In this document: piece after piece, positions 23,933 to 33,014 of the stretch
Layout: every line of letters begins with the position of its first letter
How positions within the stretch are numbered: position 1 is the first letter of the stretch
Source: Sphingomonadales bacterium
Lineage (GTDB): Bacteria > Pseudomonadota > Alphaproteobacteria > Sphingomonadales > Sphingomonadaceae
Reading direction: 5' to 3'
Length of the DNA stretch: 62,188 nt
Assembly: GCA_028869175.1 (NCBI GenBank)
Contig: JAGWTB010000004.1
Coordinates: forward strand, 1 to 62,188
The notes under the pieces: model-generated
Database searches by the model: none
What the model was told of the DNA's origin: nothing
What the model saw: the letters and a program-made list of their open reading frames with translations, nothing else
Translations under genes and position numbers: made by a program

Positions 23933-24808
23933 TGCTGCCGTCTCCTTTGCCTGCCCGGCGCGCTGGCCGGCCTCGGTTTCGAGCACCAGCACCGAGGCGG
24001 CGGTGTTCGAAATCGGGATGTGATAGGTGCGGCTGACCTCGCTCGCGGTTTGGCCCATGGCCCCGCGCGCGGCGATCCAGTTGAGGATTTCGACGCCCTG
24101 GGTGCCCGCAAGCTCGACGATCTCATGCACCGAATGCCTGGTCAGCGCATCCGGGTCCTTCGACAGGTTGTCGAGGCAGAACGCATCGTATTCCGGGTTC
24201 ATGAAGCCGGCGCGTTCGCCGTCGAGCTGGTGCGAAAGACCGCCCGTGCCCATGACGACGATCCGCTCGTCCGCCCCCCAGTTGGCCAGTGCCTTCGCCA
24301 CCGAACGGCCCAGCGCCAGACAGCGCTTCGCCGATGGCAGCGGGTGCTGCACGGTGTTGATCGTGATCGGCACGACGCGCACTGGCGCGGGGGCGTGATC
24401 GGGCCATGCCAGCACCATCGGGATCGACAGTGCGTGGTCGCAGAGCATTTCCTGGCAGGTGGTGATGTCGAATTCATCTTCCACCAGTTGCTCGATGATG
24501 TGCCAGCTCAGCTCTGGGTGGCCCTGCACCGTCGGGAACAGCGGCAGGCCCCAGCCTTCGTCGGCATTGGCATAGCTCGGCGCGGCACCGACGGCGAAGG
24601 TCGGCATCTTGTCGAGGAAGAAGTTGAGGCCATGGTCATTGTAGAAGGCGACGATGGTCGTCGGCTTAACCTTGCCAAGCCATTCGCGCACCGGCGGCCA
24701 GGCATCGAAGAAGGGGGACCAGTAGGGTTCGGCCTGCGCCTTGCGGGCGATCGCGCCGCCGATGGCGGGGACGTGGCTGGAGAAAAAGCCGCCAAGGATC
24801 TCAGCCAT
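23924..24808 (-). CDS. ligB: Protocatechuate 4,5-dioxygenase beta (catalytic) subunit
   Basis: Class III extradiol dioxygenase catalytic subunit, 294 residues, that cleaves protocatechuate between C4 and C5 with non-haem Fe(II). The N terminus GGFFSSHVPAIGGAIARKAQ holds the first iron-ligand His, as in LigB; AFYNDHGLNFFLDKMPTFAV gives the second His region; and GTGGLSHQLDGERAGFMNPE contains the catalytic region. It overlaps ligA by eight bases. A gallate or related dioxygenase is the main alternative. No other lig pathway genes are near, so other steps must be encoded elsewhere. Confidence 0.9.
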   Translation of the reverse strand: MAEILGGFFSSHVPAIGGAIARKAQAEPYWSPFFDAWPPVREWLGKVKPTTIVAFYNDHGLNFFLDKMPTFAVGAAPSYANADEGWGLPLFPTVQGHPELSWHIIEQLVEDEFDITTCQEMLCDHALSIPMVLAWPDHAPAPVRVVPITINTVQHPLPSAKRCLALGRSVAKALANWGADERIVVMGTGGLSHQLDGERAGFMNPEYDAFCLDNLSKDPDALTRHSVHEIVELAGTQGVEILNWIAARGAMGQTASEVSRTYHIPISNTAASVLVLETEAGQRAGQAKETAAAA

Positions 24809-25169
24809 GGGCCGTCTCCTTCACGCCCACCGCCTGATCGAGCAGCATCTGCTTGAAGGCATCCACGGTCATGCCGGTCTGCTGCGCGCCGACGTCCTGA
24901 ACGTTCAGCCCGAAGATGCCGGCCAGCTTGGCGAGGTAGTAGATGTTGCCACCCGCAGCCATCATCTTGAGCACGTTGCGTTCGGCGACGGCAGCCTTCT
25001 GTTCGGGCGTCAGCGGGAACTTTGCGCAGTAGGCTTCCTCGTCATCGAGGAAGGCCTGGCGGTTCTTCGCATCGTTGAAGGAGAAACACAGGGCGTTGAG
25101 CGCATAGCCTTTGCGCGCGGCATCGCCGTCGAAGATATGGGTGCCGGGTATCGGCTTGCTGCTTGCCAT
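24801..25169 (-). CDS. ligA: Protocatechuate 4,5-dioxygenase alpha subunit
   Basis: Small helical subunit (122 residues) that caps the LigB active site. It contains IPGTHIFDGDAARKGYALNA, LCFSFNDAKNRQAFLDDEEA and the conserved GGNIYYLAKLAGIFGLN. The ATG at 25169 has a strong AGGAGGAA site; a longer ORF to 25220 adds non-homologous residues. It is somewhat shorter than LigA of Sphingobium SYK-6 (139). Two TTGATCGCGATCAA palindromes lie 54 and 131 bp upstream. Confidence 0.9.
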   Translation of the reverse strand: MASSKPIPGTHIFDGDAARKGYALNALCFSFNDAKNRQAFLDDEEAYCAKFPLTPEQKAAVAERNVLKMMAAGGNIYYLAKLAGIFGLNVQDVGAQQTGMTVDAFKQMLLDQAVGVKETAHG

Positions 25170-25222
25170 TTCGCATTCCTCCTTTCCGCGCCCAGAACTA
25201 GGCGGGCGAATCCGGTGCAACC

Positions 25223-25236
25223 TTGATCGCGATCAA
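25223..25236. promoter_or_regulatory. FNR-type box proximal to ligA
   Basis: TTGATCGCGATCAA fits the FNR consensus TTGAT-N4-ATCAA at all ten fixed bases. It is 54 bp upstream of the ligA start. An unrelated palindrome-binding regulator cannot be excluded. Confidence 0.65.
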
Positions 25237-25299
25237 AAACCGCCGGTTTGTAAGCAACGGATACAATCACTGTGCTAGGGCAGGGGTGCGGAGGGCGAG

Positions 25300-25313
25300 T
25301 TGATCGCGATCAA
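25300..25313. promoter_or_regulatory. FNR-type box, second identical copy
   Basis: A second identical TTGATCGCGATCAA, 64 bp from the first, lying between ligA and the divergent MFS gene. Two identical 14-mers in one intergenic region make chance unlikely. Confidence 0.65.
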
Positions 25314-25381
25314 ACTTCGTATTTAATGATATGTATTGCATACAAAGTAATGAAGCCGGCGTTGCGTTGCGTAATTCTATG

Positions 25382-25391
25382 CAATCGATTG
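25382..25391. promoter_or_regulatory. LacI-type operator before the MFS/GH36/GH68 unit
   Basis: CAATCGATTG, a perfect 10-bp palindrome (wider TGCAATCGATTGT), 77 bp before the permease ATG. The same word occurs before every transcription unit of the sugar region. Confidence 0.8.
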
Positions 25392-25468
25392 TTGCCCTTT
25401 GCGTCAAGCTGTGACATGAAGCGCGCAATGGCGATGCCGCGCTGCGGACAAGCGCCCGGGAGACTGCC

Positions 25469-26848
25469 ATGGAAGCCCTTCGTCCGCGCCTGAGCCTGCC
25501 GCGCATCCTCGAGATGAACCTCGGGTTCCTGGGCCTGCAATTCAGCTTCGGGCTGCAGCAGGGCAACATGGGGCCGATCTATTCCTACCTTGGCGCGAAC
25601 GAGGCGCAGCTTCCCATCCTCCAGCTTGCCGGGCCGCTGACCGGGCTGATCATCCAGCCGATCATCGGGGCGATGAGCGACCGGACCGGCGGCAAATGGG
25701 GGCGGCGCACGCCCTATTTCCTGTTCGGCGCGGTGCTTTGCGCGCTGGGGCTGTTCCTGATGCCGCTGTCCGCCTCGATCATGATGGCGGTTTCGCTGCT
25801 GTGGCTGCTCGATGCCGGCAACAACATCACCATGGAGCCATACCGCGCCTATGTGTCCGACCGGCTGAACCCCGATCAGCGGCAGGCCGGCTTCCTGACG
25901 CAGAGCGCCTTTACCGGCCTTGCGCAGATGCTCGGCTTCCTCACCCCCTCGCTGCTGGTGGGGCTGGGAATGAACCAGGACTGGGTGGACGCGCACAACA
26001 TTCCTTATACCGTGCGGGTGGTGTTCTGGGTGGGAGCGGTGCTTTCGCTTTCCACGATTCTCTGGTCGGTGCTGCGCGTGCCCGAACTGCCGCTGACCGA
26101 TGTCCAGCGTGCCCATATCGCCGCGCAGCCCAAGGGCATTGCCGCGACGCTAGCGGAGATCGGCAGCGCGATCCGCGAAATGCCCACCGCCATGCGCAAG
26201 CTGGGCGTGATGAGCCTGTTCCAGTGGTTCGGCATGTCGGGCTACTGGACCTATGCGGTCTACACCATCGCCCGGCAGGTCTATGGCACGGCCGAGGCGC
26301 ACAGTTCCGCCTTCCACACCGCCGTGCTGACCAATGGCGAGGTTGCCGCGTTCTACAACATGATCAGCTTTGTCTCCGCCTTCGCCATGGTGCCGCTGGT
26401 GCGCCGCGCCGGGCCGGGGCCGCTGCACGCGCTGTGCCTTGCGCTGGGCGGGCTGGGCATGATCGCGCTGCCGCATGTCACCGACAAGGCGATGCTGTTC
26501 GTGCCGGCCATCGGCGTTGGCCTTGCCTGGGGTTCGATCATGGGTAACCCCTATGCGATCCTGACCAATTCGATCCCGCCCGCGCGCACCGGCGTCTACA
26601 TGGGCATCTTCAACATGATGATCGTCATCCCGATGCTGCTGTTCGCGATCCTCATGAGCAAGCTGGATCTCGGCCTGTTCAGCCTGGGCTTCGGGCTCTA
26701 CGAAAAGGCGCTGGGCAATGATCCGCGCAACATGCTGACACTGTGCGGCGTGTGCCTGATCGCGGCGGCGCTGTCGGTGCTGTGGGTCAAGGAAGGCCGC
26801 CGCGAGGCGACCGCGCCAGAGTCCGCGCCCGAGGTGATGACCGCCTGA
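25469..26848 (+). CDS. MFS sugar permease (SLC45/sucrose-transporter-like)
   Basis: Inner-membrane 12-helix transporter, 459 residues, probably importing sucrose and/or alpha-galactosides such as raffinose by proton symport. Distinctive motifs are QFSFGLQQGNMGPIYSYLGA in helix 1, IIGAMSDRTGGKWGRRTPYF in the helix 2-3 loop (the GxxSDR...GRRxPY signature of the SLC45/plant sucrose transporter branch) and LDAGNNITMEPYRAYVSDRL. The stop overlaps the start of the alpha-galactosidase gene by one base. A LacI-type operator and FNR-type boxes lie upstream. Substrate is inferred from the neighbours. Confidence 0.85.
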   Translation: MEALRPRLSLPRILEMNLGFLGLQFSFGLQQGNMGPIYSYLGANEAQLPILQLAGPLTGLIIQPIIGAMSDRTGGKWGRRTPYFLFGAVLCALGLFLMPLSASIMMAVSLLWLLDAGNNITMEPYRAYVSDRLNPDQRQAGFLTQSAFTGLAQMLGFLTPSLLVGLGMNQDWVDAHNIPYTVRVVFWVGAVLSLSTILWSVLRVPELPLTDVQRAHIAAQPKGIAATLAEIGSAIREMPTAMRKLGVMSLFQWFGMSGYWTYAVYTIARQVYGTAEAHSSAFHTAVLTNGEVAAFYNMISFVSAFAMVPLVRRAGPGPLHALCLALGGLGMIALPHVTDKAMLFVPAIGVGLAWGSIMGNPYAILTNSIPPARTGVYMGIFNMMIVIPMLLFAILMSKLDLGLFSLGFGLYEKALGNDPRNMLTLCGVCLIAAALSVLWVKEGRREATAPESAPEVMTA

Positions 26849-28947
26849 TGTCCTTGCCGTTCCCCTCGCTCCACACCGCCGAGGCGAGCCTTGTGCTCGA
26901 AGCGAGCGGCCATGGTTCGCCGCTGTGGCGGCACCTTGGCGCGCGAGTGGACGTGGCGGACCTGTTCCCGCTGGCCGGTAGCCGCACACCGGCCTCGTTC
27001 TCGCTCGATGCCGACGTGCCCGCTGCGCTGTCGCCGCCCGCCGGGCTGGGCTGGTTCGGCCCCCCGGCCATGGCGCTGCGGCGCGGGGCGCGTGCCTGCG
27101 TAGCGGTGTTCGACGATGTGACCGCCATGCTCGACGGCCAGACGCTGCGCGTGGTGTCACGCGATGCTGCCGCCGGGGTGGAACTCGAACAGACCATCGC
27201 CGCGGACCAGGGCTTCACCCTGTCCACCGTGCTGCGCAACATTGGCGGCGATGCGCTGGCCATCGACTGGCTGGCCAGCGCCCTGCTGCCGCTGCCTGCC
27301 GGGATGGCCCGCCTCGTCTCATGGCGCGGGCGGCACAATGCCGAGCTGGTCGAATGCACCGAGCCAATGCCGCAGCAGGCATGGCTGCGCGAGGGGCGGC
27401 GCGGGATTTCGGGCCATGGCGGGCCGCCGGGGGTGTTCGTGCTGGGCGAGGGGGCGACGCACCACGCCGGGCTGTGCCTGGCCCTGCAACTGGCCTGGTC
27501 GGGCGACAACCGTATCGCCGTGGAGCGCGACGACGAAGGCTGCTGGTATCTTTCCGCCGGTGCCGTGCCGCAACCGGGCGAGGCCGTGCTCGCGCCGGGC
27601 GAGTGCTGGACCGCGCCCGATGCGCTGGTGGCCGTGTCCACCGCAGGCCGCAACGGCGCTTCGGCGCAGTTCCACGCCATGGTCCGCGCGCGGATGGACT
27701 GGCCCGGCGGCGTGATGCGCCCGCGACCGGTGCATCTCAATTCGTGGGAAGCCTGCTACTTCGATCATGACGCAGACCGCATCGTTGCGCTGGCCGAGGC
27801 GGCGGCGGACGTCGGGGCGGAGCGGTTCATCCTTGACGACGGCTGGTTCAAGGGTCGCGGTGATGATCGCGCCGGGCTGGGCGACTGGACCTGCGATCCG
27901 GTGAAATACCCCGCCGGGCTGGGCGATCTGGCGGCCCGGGTCACGGCGCTGGGCATGGAGTTCGGGCTGTGGGTCGAACCCGAGATGGTCAATCCCGACA
28001 GCGACCTCTACCGCGCGCACCCCGACTGGGCGCTGCATCTGCCGGGCCGCGCGCAGCCGACCGCGCGCAACCAGCTGGTGCTCGACATGGGCCGGGCCGA
28101 GGTGCGCGACTATCTGTTCGGCTGCATCGACCGGCTGCTGCGCGACTTGCCGATCGCCTACCTCAAATGGGACCACAACCGCGATCTCGCCCCCGCTGGC
28201 GGCGCGGCGCAGGTGCGCGGCACCTACGATCTGCTCGCCCGGCTGCGCGCCGCGCACCCCCAGGTCGAGATCGAGAGCTGCGCCGGCGGTGGCGGGCGCA
28301 GCGATGCCGGGATCGCCGCTTTCACCCACCGGTTTTGGACCAGCGACAACATCGACGCGGTCAGCCGGGTGGCCATGCAGCGCGGGTTCCTCGCCTTCCT
28401 GCCGCCCGAGGTGATGGGATCGCACGTCGGCGCGAGCCCGGCCCACGCCACGGGCCGCGCGCAGGCGCTGGGGTTCCGCGCGGCGGTGGCGCTGCCGGGG
28501 CACTTCGGCGTCGAACTCGATCCACGCGCGCTGGCGGAGGACGACCGCGCCGAGCTGGCCGACTGGATCGCCTTCCACAAGCAGTGGCGGCACCTGCTCC
28601 ACTCCGGCCAGACCTGGCTGGGTGACGGCGCGGACGGGCTGGTCTGGCAGGCGCAGGGCAGCCGGGAGGAATTCCTGCTGTTCGTCGTGCGCACCGCTCC
28701 GCCACTGGATCGCCGGCCGCAGCCGCTGCCGCTGCCCTTTCTCGATGCTGCGGGGGCGGTCGATCTCAGGCTGCTGCGCATTGCCGGGGGCGGTCATGGC
28801 CATGCCGCGCATTCCGCGCCGCTGTTCGATGCCATGGCGCAAGGCGGCGCGCGTTTCGCCGGATCGTGGCTGGCCCGCGCCGGCCTGCCGCTGCCGCCGC
28901 TCAAGGGCGAAAGCGTGCTGATCCTGCATGGCAGGGCAGCGGCATGA
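26848..28947 (+). CDS. Alpha-galactosidase, GH36
   Basis: Retaining alpha-galactosidase of family GH36, 699 residues. The N-terminal beta-supersandwich precedes a TIM barrel beginning near VHLNSWEACYFDHDADRIVA. ILDDGWFKGRGDDRAGLGDW and GLWVEPEMVNPDSDLYRAHP are family blocks. The catalytic nucleophile is Asp442 in YLKWDHNRDL and the acid/base is Asp500 in FWTSDNIDAVSR. No signal peptide, so hydrolysis is cytosolic after uptake. The start overlaps the permease stop by one base. It would release galactose from raffinose, stachyose or melibiose; galactose could go to the dehydrogenase at 38920-39849. Confidence 0.94.
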   Translation: MSLPFPSLHTAEASLVLEASGHGSPLWRHLGARVDVADLFPLAGSRTPASFSLDADVPAALSPPAGLGWFGPPAMALRRGARACVAVFDDVTAMLDGQTLRVVSRDAAAGVELEQTIAADQGFTLSTVLRNIGGDALAIDWLASALLPLPAGMARLVSWRGRHNAELVECTEPMPQQAWLREGRRGISGHGGPPGVFVLGEGATHHAGLCLALQLAWSGDNRIAVERDDEGCWYLSAGAVPQPGEAVLAPGECWTAPDALVAVSTAGRNGASAQFHAMVRARMDWPGGVMRPRPVHLNSWEACYFDHDADRIVALAEAAADVGAERFILDDGWFKGRGDDRAGLGDWTCDPVKYPAGLGDLAARVTALGMEFGLWVEPEMVNPDSDLYRAHPDWALHLPGRAQPTARNQLVLDMGRAEVRDYLFGCIDRLLRDLPIAYLKWDHNRDLAPAGGAAQVRGTYDLLARLRAAHPQVEIESCAGGGGRSDAGIAAFTHRFWTSDNIDAVSRVAMQRGFLAFLPPEVMGSHVGASPAHATGRAQALGFRAAVALPGHFGVELDPRALAEDDRAELADWIAFHKQWRHLLHSGQTWLGDGADGLVWQAQGSREEFLLFVVRTAPPLDRRPQPLPLPFLDAAGAVDLRLLRIAGGGHGHAAHSAPLFDAMAQGGARFAGSWLARAGLPLPPLKGESVLILHGRAAA

Positions 28948-28981
28948 GCCAGGCTCAGGATTCAAGGAAACGAGTGCCGGA

Positions 28982-30127
28982 ATGACTGCGTTGAAAGTTC
29001 AGGGCGAAATGGCGGCGGGGGCATTCGATGCCGCGCAGGTCAGTCGCTGGCGACCCACGGATTTCGCCGGTGCGGCGCAGTTGCCGGTGATCGGCGCAGC
29101 CGATGCCGTGCCGATTTTCCCCGACCTCGATCTGTGGGATTCGTGGCCCCTGCAGCATGAGGACGGGCGCACGGTCCGGCATGACGGGCGGCAATACTGG
29201 TTCTTCCTCAGCGCACCGCGCCTGCCCGATCCGGCGCAGCGCCACGATGTCGCCCGCATCCGGCTGGCATCAAAGGGCGCGGACGGCTGGCGCGATCATG
29301 GCGATACCTTGCCTGATGACCTCAACCCCGGCACCCGGCAGTGGGCCGGTTCGGCGGTGCTGCTGGACGATGGCGAGACGGTGCTGCTGCTGTTTACCGC
29401 CGCCGGACGCAAGGGCGCGCCGCACAGTTTCGAGCAGCGGCTTTGTGCGGTGCGCGGTGTGCTGGGCAACGATGGCCCGGGCAACTGGTCCGCGCCTGAG
29501 GAACTGGTCGCCGCCGATGGCTGGCGCTATGTGCTGGACCGACAGGAGAGCGGCGGCACGCCCGGCTTTATCAAGGGTTTCCGCGATCCCGCCTGGCTGC
29601 GTGATCCGGCCACTGGCAAGGCGCACCTGCTGTTCACCGCCAGCGCTGGCTGGGACGATCACGCGTTCAACGGCATCGTCGGCATGGCGACGATGGAAGA
29701 CGGCCACTGGGTGCTGGACGATCCGCTGGTCGAGGCCGTGGGCGTCAACAACGAACTGGAACGCGCCCATATCGTGGTGCAGGGCGGGCGCTATTACCTG
29801 TTCTGGTCAACCCAGCGCCGCACCTTCGATCCTGCGGGCATGGCCGGGCCGAACGGCCTCTACGCCATGGTCGCCGAGTCGCTGGCCGGGCCGTGGTGTC
29901 CGGTCAATGGCCACGGGCTGGTCGCGGGCAACCCGGAAAGCGAACCAACCCAAGGCTATAGCTGGTGGGTAACCGGCGAGGGCGAGGTGTGGAGCTTCGT
30001 CGATCACTGGGGCCTGGCCGGGCGCAGCCTGGACGCGCAACCCGAACTGGTGCGCCAGCAATTCGGCGGCACCCCCGCGCCCGTCTTCCGGCTGCGGTTC
30101 GATGGTGATCGCATCGCGATAGCCTGA
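28982..30127 (+). CDS. GH68 fructosyltransferase/beta-fructosidase
   Basis: Family GH68 (levansucrase/invertase) enzyme, 381 residues, acting on sucrose and sucrose-ended oligosaccharides. The nucleophile is Asp53 in DLWDSWPLQ, the transition-state stabiliser is Asp202 in KGFRDPAWLRD, and the acid/base is Glu260 in NNELERAH; VVQGGRYYLFWS follows as in levansucrases. Overall it is close in size to Zymomonas SacB/InvB, which also lack classical signal peptides. Whether it makes levan or mainly hydrolyses sucrose cannot be told. It lies 34 bp after the GH36 gene, in one operon with the permease, so an intracellular hydrolase is plausible. Confidence 0.9.
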   Translation: MTALKVQGEMAAGAFDAAQVSRWRPTDFAGAAQLPVIGAADAVPIFPDLDLWDSWPLQHEDGRTVRHDGRQYWFFLSAPRLPDPAQRHDVARIRLASKGADGWRDHGDTLPDDLNPGTRQWAGSAVLLDDGETVLLLFTAAGRKGAPHSFEQRLCAVRGVLGNDGPGNWSAPEELVAADGWRYVLDRQESGGTPGFIKGFRDPAWLRDPATGKAHLLFTASAGWDDHAFNGIVGMATMEDGHWVLDDPLVEAVGVNNELERAHIVVQGGRYYLFWSTQRRTFDPAGMAGPNGLYAMVAESLAGPWCPVNGHGLVAGNPESEPTQGYSWWVTGEGEVWSFVDHWGLAGRSLDAQPELVRQQFGGTPAPVFRLRFDGDRIAIA

Positions 30128-30149
30128 AAGCAGCACCTTTGGCACGCGC

Positions 30150-30173
30150 GCCCCTCCTCTTCAGGGGAGGGGC
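30150..30173. repeat. GC-rich palindrome after the GH68 gene
   Basis: GCCCCTCCTCTTCAGGGGAGGGGC: the outer 11-base arms pair with one mismatch. It lies 22 bp after the GH68 stop and may end that transcript, though no T-run follows. Confidence 0.6.
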
Positions 30174-30266
30174 AACGCAGACTTGGCAGCTTGCTGCCTA
30201 TGTCGCGGTGCGGTGGGGATTTTTCGGCCGCGCAACGGCGGATCCGGCGGGAAGCCCCCACCCCAA

Positions 30267-30288
30267 CCCCTCCCCTGGAGGGGAGGGG
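30267..30288. repeat. GC-rich palindrome, second copy
   Basis: Perfect 10-base arms CCCCTCCCCT and AGGGGAGGGG separated by two bases, followed by CTTTT. Same family as 30150-30173 and as the coding copy near 6908-6950. Confidence 0.65.
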
Positions 30289-30350
30289 CTTTTGGCAGCG
30301 AAAAACTGCGGAATTGCGCGATTCGCGAGCGCTCCAGCGCTCGCCCTCTG

Positions 30351-30360
30351 CAATCGATTG
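30351..30360. promoter_or_regulatory. LacI-type operator 1 of the TonB-receptor gene
   Basis: CAATCGATTG, 138 bp before the receptor ATG; perfect palindrome identical to the sites at 25382, 30416, 37448 and 39893. Confidence 0.75.
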
Positions 30361-30391
30361 TGACATTTCTGCAACGAAAATGCGCATTAAA

Positions 30392-30401
30392 CAAACGATT
30401 G
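30392..30401. promoter_or_regulatory. LacI-type operator 2 of the TonB-receptor gene (variant)
   Basis: CAAACGATTG, with one changed base in the left half. The same variant is found at 34638 and 37493. Confidence 0.65.
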
Positions 30402-30415
30402 CATTTTTCCGTTTG

Positions 30416-30425
30416 CAATCGATTG
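30416..30425. promoter_or_regulatory. LacI-type operator 3 of the TonB-receptor gene
   Basis: CAATCGATTG 73 bp before the receptor ATG, closest of the three sites and likely to cover or flank the promoter. Confidence 0.78.
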
Positions 30426-30497
30426 TTGCGTGTGTGAGTAAGCCTGCGGACTTGCATCACGCAAGCTGTACGAACCCGAATTGATACCGGAGGGGAT

Positions 30498-32969
30498 ATG
30501 AAGAAGTCTGTTCTCAAGAGCTGCACCGCGCTCGCCAGCCTGGCGTTCGTGGCGCTGGCCATGCCTGCCCATGCGCAGGACGCCGCTGCCGAAGACGCCG
30601 ATCAGGGCCTCAACGAAATCGTCGTGACCGCAGCCGGCGGTGACAAGACCCAGCTCAACAGCTCGGTCTCGGTGACCAGCGTCAACGCCCAGCTGATCGA
30701 AGACTTCAAGCCCAGCTCGGAAGCCGAGCTGCTGCGCATGATCCCCGGCATCCAGGTCGCCGGCACCTCCGGTCCGGGCGGCAACTCGAACATCGCCGTG
30801 CGCGGCCTGCCCGTCGCCACCGGCGGTGCGCCCTTCGTGCAGCTGCAGGAAGATGGCCTGCCCACCGTGCTGTTCGGTGACATCCAGTTCGGCAACAATG
30901 ACTACTGGACCCGCTTTGACGCTTCTGTCGCCAACGTCGAAGGCGTTCGCGGCGGTTCGGCGGCGACTTTCGCCTCGCAGGCCCCCGGCGCGGTGATCAA
31001 CTACATCAGCAACACCGGCGCCAAGGATGGCGGCTACATCCAGCTCAACAAGGGTGTCGGCTATCAGGAAACCAAGGTGGACTTCCGTTACGGCGGCCAC
31101 ATCAATGACAGCCTCTATTTCCACGTCGGCGGCTTCTACAAGAACGGCCGCGGCCCGCTTCATGCTGGCTACAACGTGTCGAACAGCTATCAGGTGAAGG
31201 CCAACGTCACGAAGGAATTCGATGACGGCAAGGGCTACATCCGCTTCCTGTTCAAGTTCGCCGACACGCAGGAACCGAACTACACCGGCGCGCCCGCGCT
31301 TGCCACGCTGAGCGGCAACCAGGTGACCGGCATCGGGCCCTACACCAATTTCGATGGCCGCAAGCAGTCGAACCTGTCGATCTACAACCAGACGTTCAAC
31401 ATCGTGAACCTCAACGGCAACCTCGAAAACGTCGAGATGTCGGGCATCACGACCAATTCGAAGTCGATCCAGAACCAGTTCCACTACGAGTTCTCGGATG
31501 CGATCACCGTCGACAACAACCTGCGCTGGACCGACATGTCGGGCGCCTTCACCTCGCCGTTCTTCAGCGTGGCGAAGACCTCTAGCGTGCTCGGCACCAC
31601 GGTCAACGGCGCGACCGTGGCGAGCATCCGCTACGCTTCGGGTCCGAACCAGGGCAAGGCCTACACCGGCACCTACCTGAACAACAACACCAACGTCCGT
31701 ACCAACATCCGTGACATCGGCAGCTTTGCCGACAACCTGGCGCTGACCGGCAAGTTCCAGACCGGCATGGGCACCCTGACCGCACGGGCTGGCTGGTTCT
31801 TCATGAACCAGAAGATCGCGATGGACTGGCACACCAACAAGGCGACCAGCGAAGTCAACGGCAACAACCCGTCGATGCTCGATCTCTATGATGCCGCCGG
31901 CAACCGCCTGACGGCCAATGGCATCGCCGGGTTCAACAACAACTGGGGCGATTGCTGCGCCCGCAACTATGACCTGTCCTACACCGACAACGCGGTGTTC
32001 GGCGGTCTGGACCTCGACAACGACAACTTCACCATCGATGCCTCGGTTCGCCGCGAGATGATGAAGGCGTCGGGCTGGACCATCGCCGGCAGCAAGACAG
32101 AGTTCAACACCCCGGTCAGCTTCAATGGCGTTACCACCCAGATCCCGACGATCGTCGCCAACGGTGCGCGCGAAGTGCTGAACTATGGCCGCAACTACAC
32201 CACCTGGACCGCCGGTGCGCTGTGGAAGGTCAATCCGGATACCTCGCTGTTCGTCCGCGCATCGCGCGGCGGCCGCTTCAACGCGGATCGCCAGACGGTT
32301 TCGGGCAAGTTCAATGCGGACGGTTCGCTCAACCAGAGCGGCATCGTGCCTTCGGTCGACTTCGTGAAGCAGTACGAAGTGGGCCTGAAGAACCGCGGCG
32401 ATCTGCTGGGTGGCCACTACACGCTGGAGCTGACGCTGCTTTCGGGCAACTTCAAGCGTTCGGACTATGAACCGACCAAGACGGCCCAGTGCCTGAACGG
32501 TGGTTGCATCATCGACACCAAGTACAAGTCGCACGGTGCCGAACTCTATGCCACCTACCGCAACGGCGGGTTCAACCTGCAGGCGACGGCCACCTACACC
32601 AAGGCAAAGCGCGCCGCCGCTGCGTCGACCGTGTGGACCCGCGCCGATGGCATTCCCGACCTGAGCTACACCGTCGCCGCCAACTATGACGTCAACGACA
32701 TCGCGACGATCGGCCTGTCCACCACCGGCCAGACCAACGCGATCGACGGTGCCGGCATCCAGTATCCCGGCAAGGCAGTGTTCAACGGTGTCGTCCGTGT
32801 CCGCCCGATCGAAAACCTCGAACTGGGCATGCAGGTCTACAACCTGTTCAACACCTTCGACTTCCGTGGTGCCGGCGGCATCTCGGACACCACCGGAACC
32901 ACGGCGGTACTCGGCGGCGCTCCGGCGCTGGGCCGTACCTTCACTGCTTCGATCCGCTACAACTTCTGA
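30498..32969 (+). CDS. TonB-dependent outer-membrane receptor
   Basis: Outer-membrane active transporter, 823 residues, energised by TonB. A signal peptide ends near MPAHAQDAA; a TonB-box-like NEIVVTAAGG follows, then the plug domain with SEAELLRMIPGIQVAGTSGP, NIAVRGLPVATGGAPFVQ and ANVEGVRGGSAATFASQAPG. The rest is beta-barrel, ending FTASIRYNF with the terminal Phe used in barrel insertion. A ribosome site GGAGGGG precedes the ATG. Three LacI-type operator words upstream tie it to the sugar genes; uptake of sucrose or raffinose-family oligosaccharides is the likely role, by analogy with SuxA-type receptors. Confidence 0.93.
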   Translation: MKKSVLKSCTALASLAFVALAMPAHAQDAAAEDADQGLNEIVVTAAGGDKTQLNSSVSVTSVNAQLIEDFKPSSEAELLRMIPGIQVAGTSGPGGNSNIAVRGLPVATGGAPFVQLQEDGLPTVLFGDIQFGNNDYWTRFDASVANVEGVRGGSAATFASQAPGAVINYISNTGAKDGGYIQLNKGVGYQETKVDFRYGGHINDSLYFHVGGFYKNGRGPLHAGYNVSNSYQVKANVTKEFDDGKGYIRFLFKFADTQEPNYTGAPALATLSGNQVTGIGPYTNFDGRKQSNLSIYNQTFNIVNLNGNLENVEMSGITTNSKSIQNQFHYEFSDAITVDNNLRWTDMSGAFTSPFFSVAKTSSVLGTTVNGATVASIRYASGPNQGKAYTGTYLNNNTNVRTNIRDIGSFADNLALTGKFQTGMGTLTARAGWFFMNQKIAMDWHTNKATSEVNGNNPSMLDLYDAAGNRLTANGIAGFNNNWGDCCARNYDLSYTDNAVFGGLDLDNDNFTIDASVRREMMKASGWTIAGSKTEFNTPVSFNGVTTQIPTIVANGAREVLNYGRNYTTWTAGALWKVNPDTSLFVRASRGGRFNADRQTVSGKFNADGSLNQSGIVPSVDFVKQYEVGLKNRGDLLGGHYTLELTLLSGNFKRSDYEPTKTAQCLNGGCIIDTKYKSHGAELYATYRNGGFNLQATATYTKAKRAAAASTVWTRADGIPDLSYTVAANYDVNDIATIGLSTTGQTNAIDGAGIQYPGKAVFNGVVRVRPIENLELGMQVYNLFNTFDFRGAGGISDTTGTTAVLGGAPALGRTFTASIRYNF

Positions 32970-33014
32970 TCGAGCGCTCCGGCCTCCTCCCTCATCAGGG
33001 CCGGAGCAGGGAAG

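Larger units (their letters stand above)
30128..30497. other. 370-bp intergenic region with repeats and operators
   Basis: No gene is seen. The left half holds two GC-rich CTCCCC/GGGGAG palindromes (30150-30173, 30267-30288); the right half is AT-richer and holds three LacI-type operator words (30351, 30392, 30416). The TonB-receptor promoter is presumably at 30380-30480. A GGAGGGG ribosome site precedes the receptor ATG. Confidence 0.7.
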
